Assembly (NCBI GenBank): GCA_964471435.1
Contig: CAYYGA010000003.1
Span: 1-64,000, forward strand
From: Facklamia sp964471435
Lineage (GTDB): Bacteria; Bacillota; Bacilli; Lactobacillales; Aerococcaceae
Length of the DNA stretch: 64,000 nt
Reading direction: 5' to 3'
Under the pieces are notes generated by a model. That model did no database searches. It was given only the letters and a program-made list of their open reading frames with translations, and was not told the origin of the DNA. How positions within the stretch are numbered: the first letter of the stretch is position 1; each line of letters opens with the position of its first letter. A program made the position numbers and the translations under genes. Below are positions 25,459 to 32,619 of the stretch, one piece after another.

Positions 25459-26490
25459 ATGGCAAAAATAAAAGCAGATTCTATTCAATGGGAGCAACTA
25501 GGTTTTGAATACCACGATACCGGCAGCAGCTTTCGAGCTTATTATAAAGAAGGTCAGTGGAGTGAAGGTGAGATTGTTGAAAGTAAAGATATTACAATCA
25601 GCGAAGCTGCGACGGCTATTCATTATGGGCAGCAATGTTTTGAAGGTTTAAAAGCCTATCGTACTAAAGAAGGAAGAATACAATTATTCAGGCCTGACCA
25701 AAATGCTCAAAGGTTGGTAAATTCTGCTGAAAGACTCTTGATGGAGCCTTATCCAGCTGATAAGTTTTTAGCAGCAGTTAAACAGATAGTAAAAGCCAAT
25801 GAGGCTTTTGTCCCGCCATATAATTCGGGCGCTACTTTATATATACGTCCATTCTTAATCGGAATGGGGGATATAGTAGGAGTGCAGCCTGCCAAAGAAT
25901 ATATGTTTGGTATTTTTGTCACCCCTGTTGGTTCTTATTTTAAAGGGGGCATGACTCCTTCTAAGTTTTTAATTAGTCAGTATGACCGGGCAGCACCAAA
26001 TGGTACAGGCGGTGCAAAAGTCGGCGGCAATTATGCATCCTCACTTATGGCAGGTCAAGAAGCAAAAGCTAAAGGTTACTCAGACGCAATCTTTTTGGAC
26101 CCGGCTACAAAAACTAAACTTGAAGAAGTAGGCTCTGCCAACTTTTTTGGGATTACAAAAGACAGACGTTTTATAACACCTAAATCTCCTTCTATTTTAC
26201 CAAGCATCACTAAATACTCTTTAATCCAGCTGGCCCAAGAACGGTTTGAGATGGCAGTTGAAGAAAGAGATGTTTATTTAAGTGAATTAGATGAATTTGT
26301 AGAAGCCGGAGCCATGGGGACAGCAGCAGTGATTGCTCCAATTGGGGTTATTGATTATGGTGAGAAACGGTGGGTATTTCATTCTGAAACAGAAGTAGGT
26401 CCGATTATTCAAAACATGTATAAGGAATTAGTGGGGATCCAATTTGGAGATATACCAGCTCCACAAGGATGGATACAAAAAATAGATTAA
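25459..26490 (+). CDS. ilvE: Branched-chain amino acid aminotransferase
   Basis: 343-residue fold-type IV PLP enzyme interconverting Leu/Ile/Val and their 2-keto acids. The family marks are AIHYGQQCFEGLKAYR, RPFLIGMG, the PLP lysine in GGAKVGGNYASSL, EEVGSANFFGI and AGAMGTAAVIAPIG near the C-terminus. AAGAGGG precedes ATG. It is a single-gene transcript with promoter and terminator. No biosynthetic ilv/leu genes lie in the window, so it may serve catabolism or the last step of synthesis. Confidence 0.95.
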   Translation: MAKIKADSIQWEQLGFEYHDTGSSFRAYYKEGQWSEGEIVESKDITISEAATAIHYGQQCFEGLKAYRTKEGRIQLFRPDQNAQRLVNSAERLLMEPYPADKFLAAVKQIVKANEAFVPPYNSGATLYIRPFLIGMGDIVGVQPAKEYMFGIFVTPVGSYFKGGMTPSKFLISQYDRAAPNGTGGAKVGGNYASSLMAGQEAKAKGYSDAIFLDPATKTKLEEVGSANFFGITKDRRFITPKSPSILPSITKYSLIQLAQERFEMAVEERDVYLSELDEFVEAGAMGTAAVIAPIGVIDYGEKRWVFHSETEVGPIIQNMYKELVGIQFGDIPAPQGWIQKID

Positions 26491-26548
26491 ACTGCAGAAA
26501 CAATTTTCTGAACAGTTAAAAATGAATGCCGGAAGAGTCCAATTTGAT

Positions 26549-26645
26549 AAACACTCCCCTATTTTAATTAAGCAAAAGCCTCTTTCTTTCGACTTGTAGA
26601 AAGTTAAAGCAGCCGGCTTAAATTAAAATGAGGAGTGTTTTTATT
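26549..26645 (+). terminator. Long-stem terminator after ilvE
   Basis: The outer arms AAACACTCC and GGAGTGTTT, then ATTTTAATT and AATTAAAAT, then AAGC and GCTT pair over about 22 bp. They enclose a ~45-base apical region with a second small hairpin (CTTTCT/AGAAAG). TTATT follows. The span of ~95 bases is unusual for a terminator. Confidence 0.7.
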
Positions 26646-26659
26646 AAGAGAAAAATTAA

Positions 26660-26688
26660 TTGCAATCATTTTTATGACTTGCTATGAT
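26660..26688 (+). promoter_or_regulatory. Promoter of the DUF218 gene
   Basis: TTGCAA (26660-26665) and TATGAT (26683-26688) are 17 bases apart, 43 bases before the start codon. Confidence 0.65.
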
Positions 26689-26730
26689 TAAACAGTTAGT
26701 GGATTTCAGAAAAATGGGAAGGGGTAACTG

Positions 26731-27468
26731 ATGAAATTTTTATCATTCATGTCGACATTAGGAAAGTGGACCATAAGCGGGATAGTAATCATTGTATTAA
26801 TAGTAGGTATGATCAATTTATTTACTATACAAACTACAAAATCGCGTACGTTAAGTATCAATGAATTATCCCAAAGTGAATATGCTGAAGCTGATATTCC
26901 TGTTTTAGTTTTAGGAGCGGGAGTAATTGAGAATATTTATCCCAGTCAAATTCTCGCTCAGCGGCTTAATCAAGCAGAAGAAATTTATCGAAACCTTCCC
27001 GAAAAATCATTTATAATGAGTGGCGACCACCGTGAATCTAATTATAATGAAGTGGGCGTTATGAAGAATTATCTTCTGGAAGCCGGCTTACCTTCAGAAC
27101 AAATCTATTTGGATCATGCAGGGACTTCTACATTTGATTCACTCTACCGGTTGAAACATATTATTAAAAGCGACCAAGTGGTTATTGTTACACAAGCCTA
27201 TCATTTACCCCGGGCTTTGATGATTGCTAAAGGAATTGGGTTGGAAGCAGTCGGAGTGGCCGCTCCAGAGTCTTCTACGACCCGCTTATACCGAGAAAGC
27301 AGGGAAGTTCTCGCGAGACTGAAAGACTTTGCTGTTTTATACCTGGGCTATCAACCAGAAAATAAACCGAATCTCAATTATGCCTTCGATTTAGAAAAAA
27401 GCGGTGACTTAACGAATAAGAAAGAAGAGCTGGCAAGTATTAAGAGCCAGCCTTTCAATAAACATTAA
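26731..27468 (+). CDS. DUF218 (SanA/ElyC/YdcF-like) membrane protein
   Basis: 245 residues. One N-terminal membrane helix (WTISGIVIIVLIVGMINLF) is followed by an extracytoplasmic DUF218 domain. Marks are VLGAGV, IMSGDHRESNYNE, LDHAGTSTFDSLYRLK and VVIVTQAYHLPRAL. This is the SanA branch, whose members affect envelope barrier function and vancomycin sensitivity; biochemistry is unclear. A charged tail (~30 residues) follows the domain. AAGGGG precedes ATG. It is probably a single-gene transcript. Confidence 0.85.
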   Translation: MKFLSFMSTLGKWTISGIVIIVLIVGMINLFTIQTTKSRTLSINELSQSEYAEADIPVLVLGAGVIENIYPSQILAQRLNQAEEIYRNLPEKSFIMSGDHRESNYNEVGVMKNYLLEAGLPSEQIYLDHAGTSTFDSLYRLKHIIKSDQVVIVTQAYHLPRALMIAKGIGLEAVGVAAPESSTTRLYRESREVLARLKDFAVLYLGYQPENKPNLNYAFDLEKSGDLTNKKEELASIKSQPFNKH

Positions 27469-27507
27469 AAAATAATTAGATTTTAAAAGGATTATTAAAA
27501 TAAACCC

Positions 27508-27536
27508 TTGACTTTTTCATATTACTGGCTTATTAT
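27508..27536 (+). promoter_or_regulatory. Promoter of the ABC importer leader
   Basis: TTGACT (27508-27513) and TATTAT (27531-27536) are exactly 17 bases apart. The transcript should start near 27543, about 25 bases before the leader peptide. Confidence 0.8.
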
Positions 27537-27567
27537 ATTGTTAATAACAAAAAGGCGAGGGATTAAG

Positions 27568-27621
27568 ATGAATAATTTATTAAACATCAACCAAAATTTT
27601 TACTATGGCTATTTTAGATAA
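27568..27621 (+). CDS. Leader peptide rich in Tyr and Phe
   Basis: 17-codon open frame reading MNNLLNINQNFYYGYFR, with GAGGG placed seven bases before ATG. Three Tyr and two Phe codons fall within six codons near its end (27598-27615), and there is no Trp codon. The stop codon (27619-27621) abuts the first arm of the downstream pairing cascade. It has the design of an attenuator leader peptide: ribosome position at the Tyr/Phe codons would decide which RNA arms can pair. It is too short for routine gene calling. Confidence 0.7.
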   Translation: MNNLLNINQNFYYGYFR

Positions 27622-27622
27622 A

Positions 27623-27805
27623 GTTTGTATCTACCTTATAGATGCAAACATAAACGTAAAGTTTGTATCTATGATGAGCTATAGTTTTTTGGTGGCCCGC
27701 ATAGATAAGGAAAATTATCTAATGTGGGTTAAAACTTAAACCGCGCCATATATTCGGCTTTAAGAGACCTGCATTAGATGATCATTCTAATGGAGGTCTT
27801 TTGTT
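27623..27805 (+). promoter_or_regulatory. Seven-segment attenuator leader of the aromatic-type ABC importer
   Basis: Segments found by eye: A 27623-27633, B 27639-27649, C 27661-27673, D 27696-27708, E 27715-27730, F 27763-27779, G 27786-27802. A and C are identical over 11 bases, and B pairs with either one (11 bp). C pairs with D (8 bp) or D pairs with E (13 bp, one bulge). E pairs with F (14 bp, three G-U) or F pairs with G, which is the terminator. The pairings form two exclusive sets: A-B, C-D, E-F (no terminator) or B-C, D-E, F-G (terminator). This fits ribosome-mediated attenuation by the leader peptide. The 364 bases between 27469 and 27832 hold nothing else. Confidence 0.75.
27763..27805 (+). 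terminator. Attenuator terminator before the importer
   Basis: The stem 27763-27778 with 27786-27801 has one G-G mismatch (27771/27793) and a 7-base loop, TGATCAT. It is followed by TTGTT and ends at the ribosome site of the first importer gene. Confidence 0.8.
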
Positions 27806-27832
27806 ATGAAAATAAATCTAGGAGGAAGCAAA

Positions 27833-28891
27833 ATGGTAATCAAACACAAATGGATATCGGTAATCGTCACACTCGCTGCAGTTTTATTAGGAGTTGTTAC
27901 ACCGTTTAGCGCTTTTGCTCAAGAAAATATTTCAGTGGGGATATTACAATATGTAGAACATGATTCGCTGAATCAAACACGCGAGGGCTTTATTGATGGC
28001 TTAGCTGAAGCAGGGTATGTAGAAGGAGAGAATTTAACTCTTAATTATTTAAATGCAGCCGCGGACAATGCTAATTTACAAACAATGTCCGAAACATTGT
28101 CTAATGATAATGATTACCTTTTTGCCATTGCCACTCCTGCTGCTCAATCCCTGGCCAATGTGGAAAGTGAGACACCAATTTATTTTTCTGCCGTTTCCGA
28201 TCCGGTCGGTTCAGGCTTAGTGGAAAGTTTAGAAACTCCGGGGAAAAATGTAACGGGAACTACCGATGCAGGTCCTATTGAAGAGCAAGTCGAGTTATTG
28301 ATTTCTATTGTGCCGGAAGCAGAAACAGTCGGTATTATTTATAATTCTGGAGAGGCAAACTCTAAATCAGAAGCCGAAAAAGCAATCGCTGTGATGGAAG
28401 AAAAAGGACTGTCAGTTTTAGAAAGCACAGTTATTTCAACGAATGATATCTCGCAGGCGATGAATGCTTTAGTAGGGAATGTTGATGCGGTCTTTACAGT
28501 GACTGATAATACAATAGCTTCCGCCATGCCTTTAGTTGGAGACATGGCAATTGAAGCAGATTTACCTTTAGTAGGCGGCTCCAAAGATATGGCTTTAGAA
28601 AACGGTCTGGCAACTTATGGGCTAGATTACTATGAATTAGGGAAGCAGACAGCACAAATGCTGGTCAGACAAATTGAAGAAGAAATGGACACAGCTGAAA
28701 TTCCAGTGGAATCAGCGGCGGTCCTAGAATTAGTAGTGAATGAAACCTACGCCCAAGCAATTGGTATTGATCCGTCATCGATTCAAATTTCCTCAGAAGA
28801 TACCAATCCAAGCGAAAACAACCAAGATTCAGTAACAACGGAAGATACCCAAGAAGAAACAGAATCTGCTGAGACAGATTCTACTGAATAA
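27833..28891 (+). CDS. ABC importer substrate-binding protein 1 (TrpX-like, ABC_sub_bind family)
   Basis: 352 residues. The signal peptide ends TPFSAFA|QE. An ABC_sub_bind domain (PF04392 type) follows: VGILQYVEHDSLNQTREGF, FAIATPAAQSLANVESETPI, FSAVSDPVGSGLVESLETPG, GIIYNSGEANSKSEAEKA and VTDNTIASAM. A low-complexity Ser/Thr/Glu tail of ~33 residues ends the protein. There is no lipobox cysteine, although Gram-positive binding proteins normally have one. I chose ATG 27833 because AGGAGG precedes it; the in-frame ATG 27806 lies in the terminator tail. The family is linked to tryptophan or other aromatic amino acids; the Tyr/Phe leader points to Tyr or Phe. Confidence 0.85.
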   Translation: MVIKHKWISVIVTLAAVLLGVVTPFSAFAQENISVGILQYVEHDSLNQTREGFIDGLAEAGYVEGENLTLNYLNAAADNANLQTMSETLSNDNDYLFAIATPAAQSLANVESETPIYFSAVSDPVGSGLVESLETPGKNVTGTTDAGPIEEQVELLISIVPEAETVGIIYNSGEANSKSEAEKAIAVMEEKGLSVLESTVISTNDISQAMNALVGNVDAVFTVTDNTIASAMPLVGDMAIEADLPLVGGSKDMALENGLATYGLDYYELGKQTAQMLVRQIEEEMDTAEIPVESAAVLELVVNETYAQAIGIDPSSIQISSEDTNPSENNQDSVTTEDTQEETESAETDSTE

Positions 28892-28908
28892 GAAAGAAGG
28901 CCAAAAAG

Positions 28909-29868
28909 ATGAAAAAAAATATCAGACAATTTTTTATTACTTTTTTTACTCTTAGTTTAAGTGTTTTATCTCTATCTTTCAGTTCAACTCCAATTCAAGC
29001 ACAAGAAGAAACTATAAAAATAGGTGTCTTACAATATGTGGAACATGATGCCTTAGATGCTGTATTAGAAGGATTTACACAGACATTGGATAACTCGGAC
29101 TATGCTGATCAAATTGAGTGGGATATTCAAAATGCCAATGGAGATCAAGCAAGTCTTCAGTCTATTTCAGAAAAAATTACCCGTGAGAATGATATTTTAT
29201 TTGCGATTGCCACCCCCGCAGCCCAGGCTCTGGCAACTGTTGAAAAGGAAAAACCAATTTTTATAGCTGCTGTAACTGATCCAGTCGAAGCTGGCTTGGC
29301 AGACTCACTCGAAGAACCTGGTAAAAATATTACAGGTACAAGTGATATGCAGCCATTGGATCAACAAGTTGAGTTATTAATTAATAATTTCCCCGAAGCA
29401 GAAACGGTTGGAATAATTTATAACTCCAGTGAAGTAAACTCTAAAGTCCAAGCTGACCAGGCAGTTGAATTATTAGAAGCCGAAGGTTTAACAGTAGATG
29501 TTCAAACAATTACTTCTACCAACGATATTGCTCAAATATTAGGCACGCAAATTGAAAATGTGGACGCGATGTTTATGGTGACTGATAACACGATTGATTC
29601 AGCTATTACTCTAGTAGGAGATATTGCAAAAAATGCAGGTGTACCAACAATCGGTTCATCCGATTCAGTCGTCTTGCAAAATGGTTTAATGACTATTTCA
29701 AATTCTTACAAAGACTATGGTGTCCAGACTGCTGAAATGGTCATCCGGATGCTGGATGAAGATCTATCTGTGAGTGAAATGCCTATCGAATTAGGGCAGA
29801 ATTTTGAAGTTGTCGTCAATGAAGAGTTTGCTGAAGCATTAGGACTAGATCCTGCTTCTTTACAGTAA
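28909..29868 (+). CDS. ABC importer substrate-binding protein 2 (TrpX-like paralogue)
   Basis: 319 residues, a tandem paralogue of the preceding protein with the same landmarks: GVLQYVEHDALDAVLEGF, FAIATPAAQALATVEKEKPI, AAVTDPVEAGLADSLEEPG, GIIYNSSEVNSKVQADQA and VTDNTIDSAI. It lacks the acidic Ser/Thr tail. The signal peptide ends PIQA|QEE, again with no lipobox. It starts 17 bases after its neighbour. Two binding proteins serving one permease suggests two related ligands or different affinities; this is inference. Confidence 0.87.
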   Translation: MKKNIRQFFITFFTLSLSVLSLSFSSTPIQAQEETIKIGVLQYVEHDALDAVLEGFTQTLDNSDYADQIEWDIQNANGDQASLQSISEKITRENDILFAIATPAAQALATVEKEKPIFIAAVTDPVEAGLADSLEEPGKNITGTSDMQPLDQQVELLINNFPEAETVGIIYNSSEVNSKVQADQAVELLEAEGLTVDVQTITSTNDIAQILGTQIENVDAMFMVTDNTIDSAITLVGDIAKNAGVPTIGSSDSVVLQNGLMTISNSYKDYGVQTAEMVIRMLDEDLSVSEMPIELGQNFEVVVNEEFAEALGLDPASLQ

Positions 29869-29897
29869 CAGCTTTAGTTAGGAAAAGAGGATAAAAA

Positions 29898-30836
29898 ATG
29901 TTAGATGTTATTGGTTCAAGTTTTAGTCAAGGTACTCTATGGGCTGTAATGGCGATTGGAATATTTATTACTTTCCGCCTGTTGAGTATTGCTGATTTAT
30001 CTGCTGAAGGAGTTTTCCCTCTCGGAGCTGCTATATGTGCGATGGTGATTACCCAAGAAGGTGTAAGTGAACAGATAGCTCCTTACCTGCCCTATATCGG
30101 TACACTGGCTGCTTTTATCGGCGGAGCGGTGGCCGGCTTGGCAGCAGGTTTGATTAATACCAAGTTAAATATTCCTCCTATTTTAACAGGTATTTTACTG
30201 CAGACCGGTTTGTACTCTCTCAATCTAAGGGTCATGGATGGACGGCCTAATATTGCTCTTTTAGGACAAACCACCATCTTCACCCCCTTGGAAGAAGGGC
30301 TGGGATTGAGTAAAAATTTGAGTGCAGCAATAGTTGCACTGGTAGTATTAGCATTTATTATCCTATTGTTAGTTGCTTTCTTAAAGACTGAAGTAGGACT
30401 GGCTTTTAGAGCTACAGGAGATAATAAAGAAATGAGTTTAGCTAATGGAATTAATACACGTCGGATGACCACATTAGGTTATATGCTCTCCAATGGATTG
30501 ATAGGCTTAGCAGGAGCTATGCTGGCTCAAAATAATGGTTTTGCGGACATCGGAATGGGAATTGGGACCATTGTAATTGGACTCGCTTCAATAGTTATTG
30601 CAGAAGTGATTGTTCCTAACTTATCAATTGGCAAACGTTTGTTAACCATTATAGTAGGAAGTTTTATTTACCGCTTAATTATTGACTTAATTTTGAACCA
30701 AAACTTTATCGATGTTGCCCCTTCCGACCTGCGTTTATTCCAATCATTACTCTTAATGCTTGTATTGTTTTTACCAGAATTCCAGGCTCAACGTGCGCGG
30801 TCTAAACGTCGTAAAGAACTATCAAGGGAGTATTAA
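29898..30836 (+). CDS. ABC importer permease (TrpY-like)
   Basis: 312-residue BPD_transp_2-type membrane protein with about eight or nine helices, related to branched-chain amino acid and TrpY permeases. The starting segment is SFSQGTLWAVMAIGIFITFRLL, and INTKLNIPPILTGILLQTGLYSLNL is diagnostic of this group. A cytoplasmic loop with LAFRATGDNKEMSLANGINTRRM likely contacts the ATPase. It ends one base before the ATG of the ATPase gene. Partner of the two binding proteins and the ATPase. Confidence 0.88.
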   Translation: MLDVIGSSFSQGTLWAVMAIGIFITFRLLSIADLSAEGVFPLGAAICAMVITQEGVSEQIAPYLPYIGTLAAFIGGAVAGLAAGLINTKLNIPPILTGILLQTGLYSLNLRVMDGRPNIALLGQTTIFTPLEEGLGLSKNLSAAIVALVVLAFIILLLVAFLKTEVGLAFRATGDNKEMSLANGINTRRMTTLGYMLSNGLIGLAGAMLAQNNGFADIGMGIGTIVIGLASIVIAEVIVPNLSIGKRLLTIIVGSFIYRLIIDLILNQNFIDVAPSDLRLFQSLLLMLVLFLPEFQAQRARSKRRKELSREY

Positions 30837-30837
30837 A

Positions 30838-31641
30838 ATGAATGAAAGACTTAAATTAATTGATATCCATAAAACTTTTGAAATTGGTACAGTGAATGAA
30901 AATCATGTTTTAAAAGGAATCAACTTAACTTTATACGAAGGTGATTTTGTTACGGTTATTGGCGGTAATGGTGCAGGTAAATCAACCCTCCTCAATACTG
31001 TCGCCGGAAACTTTATCCCCGAAGCTGGTAATATTGTTTTAGAAGGTCAAGACATTACTACTTGGCCGACTGAGGAAAGAGCTGGACTCATATCGCGTGT
31101 ATTCCAAGATACTAAAATGGGAACTGCTTCACGTTTGACAATTGAAGAAAATATAGCACTAGCAAGTAAACGTGGCGAGAAACGACAATTAGTTCGCGGG
31201 GTTAAAAATGAAAGTCGTCAAAAGATGAAAGAGAGACTGGCTGCCTTAGAATTAGGATTAGAAGACAGATTAACCACCGATGTAGCTTTTTTATCCGGGG
31301 GACAAAGGCAGGCGTTAACGCTGTTAATGGCAACCATGGTTAAGCCCAAACTTCTATTATTAGATGAACATACCGCAGCTTTAGATCCGAAGGTGTCAGA
31401 TATGGTTTTAGACATTACAGATCGAATTGTCAATGAACAAAAGATTACCACCTTAATGATTACTCATAATATGGAAGATGCTTTAAGGCTGGGGAATCGG
31501 TTGGTTATGTTGCATCATGGACAAATTATCTTAGATGTTGCCGGAGAAGAAAAGGCCAATTTAACAGTCGCGGGTCTTTTAGAAATGTTCCGCCGTGAAA
31601 GTGGAGAAGCAATTACTTCAGATTCTATGTTATTAGTTTAA
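30838..31641 (+). CDS. ABC importer ATPase (TrpZ-like)
   Basis: 267 residues. Walker A is GGNGAGKSTLLN, the Q-loop is VFQDTKMG, the signature is LSGGQRQALT, Walker B is LLLLDEHTAALDP and the H-loop is MITHNMEDAL. ATG 30838 is chosen since AAGGGAG precedes it and MNERLKLIDIHKTF is the natural NBD start; the frame stays open upstream through the end of the permease gene. It energises import by the four-gene unit. The transcript ends at the long hairpin that follows. Confidence 0.92.
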   Translation: MNERLKLIDIHKTFEIGTVNENHVLKGINLTLYEGDFVTVIGGNGAGKSTLLNTVAGNFIPEAGNIVLEGQDITTWPTEERAGLISRVFQDTKMGTASRLTIEENIALASKRGEKRQLVRGVKNESRQKMKERLAALELGLEDRLTTDVAFLSGGQRQALTLLMATMVKPKLLLLDEHTAALDPKVSDMVLDITDRIVNEQKITTLMITHNMEDALRLGNRLVMLHHGQIILDVAGEEKANLTVAGLLEMFRRESGEAITSDSMLLV

Positions 31642-31660
31642 AAATGCTTTATTTCAAATT

Positions 31661-31758
31661 CGGATGGTTTCCGCTTAGATACGGGTGTATGCATCGATTT
31701 TTTCATTGGAAAAATTGATAGATACTCCCTTTAACTAAGGGTTTCCATTCGTTTTTTT
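31661..31758 (+). terminator. Very long-stem terminator after the importer
   Basis: One imperfect stem runs over ~90 bases. CGGATGG pairs with CCATTCG, CC-CTTAG with CTAAGGG, GGG-GTAT with ATAC-CCC, ATC with GAT and ATTTTTC with GAAAAAT, closing an ATTG loop. Seven T follow. It is larger than needed for termination. The remaining bases to 31903 contain a TATAAT (31811-31816) with no clear -35. Confidence 0.7.
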
Positions 31759-31903
31759 GTTTCAAGGGAAAATCCCACCTAAGACTGACTACTTTTTAAA
31801 AGCATTAAAGTATAATAGAAAGAGGTAAAAGAGTGGCATAATAGCATAAGAATGTTAATTTTGGTAAAATATAGTCAAGTATTTTTGAAAAGGAGGATAT
31901 TGA

Positions 31904-32590
31904 ATGTATCCATTTTATATAGATTCGACCTATTTATTAGTGTTGATTGGAATAGCGATTGTGGCATTTGCTCAATGGAGAGTAAAATCTACATTTAGTA
32001 AATATAGTGAGTTTCAAACGCGTCACAATATCACAGGACGGCAGGCAGCTGAAGTTATCTTACAAGAAAATAATATTTATGACGTCAAAATAGAACAAGT
32101 GAGAGGACAATTAACTGACCACTATGATCCGGGTGAAAAAGTACTGCGTCTGTCTGAAGCAACTTTTAATGACACTTCTGTTGCAGCAGTAGCTGTAGCC
32201 GCTCACGAATGCGGGCATGCAGTTCAAGATGCAACCGACTACGGCTTTTTGAAATTGCGTTCCGCATTGGTTCCGGTGACTCAGTTCGGCTCAAGTATTG
32301 GAATGCCTCTAATTTTGGCTGGCTTTTTATTCGGACTTACAGGATTAATCAACATTGGGATTATAGCTCTTGGTTTGGCACTTGTTTTTCAAGTAGTCAC
32401 TTTACCTGTAGAATTTAATGCAAGTAAAAGAGCGATTCAAAGTTTACAAAATCATAATGTCTTTATGGAAGATGAAATACCTGCAGCTAAAGAAGTTTTA
32501 AATGCGGCAGCCTTTACTTATTTAGCAGCTACTTTATCAACTGCTTTACAAATCCTGCGACTCATCTTGCTGTCGAGACGACGTAGATAA
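31904..32590 (+). CDS. Neutral zinc metallopeptidase, YugP family
   Basis: 228-residue membrane protein. An N-terminal helix is followed by a cytoplasmic part (ITGRQAAEVILQENNIYDVKIE, then LTDHYDPGEKVLRLSE), then the zinc site AVAAHECGHAVQDATDYG (HExxH-like HECGH) and a hydrophobic hairpin (IGMPLILAGFLFGLTGLINIG...). VEFNASKRAI probably supplies the third ligand region. It belongs to the Peptidase M-type 'Zn_peptidase_2' (YugP) group; substrate is unknown. AGGAGG precedes ATG. It is followed 29 bases later by the GTPase gene. Confidence 0.9.
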   Translation: MYPFYIDSTYLLVLIGIAIVAFAQWRVKSTFSKYSEFQTRHNITGRQAAEVILQENNIYDVKIEQVRGQLTDHYDPGEKVLRLSEATFNDTSVAAVAVAAHECGHAVQDATDYGFLKLRSALVPVTQFGSSIGMPLILAGFLFGLTGLINIGIIALGLALVFQVVTLPVEFNASKRAIQSLQNHNVFMEDEIPAAKEVLNAAAFTYLAATLSTALQILRLILLSRRRR

Positions 32591-32619
32591 AAAAATTTTA
32601 AAGCTTAGGAGGGCAGTAA

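Noticed and set aside
27541..27805. T-box riboswitch controlling the importer
   Set aside because: GGTGG (27691) and ACCGCG (27740) resemble pieces of the T-box sequence but are ~45 bases apart. I cannot find Stem I landmarks or a clear specifier loop, and the peptide plus pairing cascade explains the region better. A covariance-model search would settle it.
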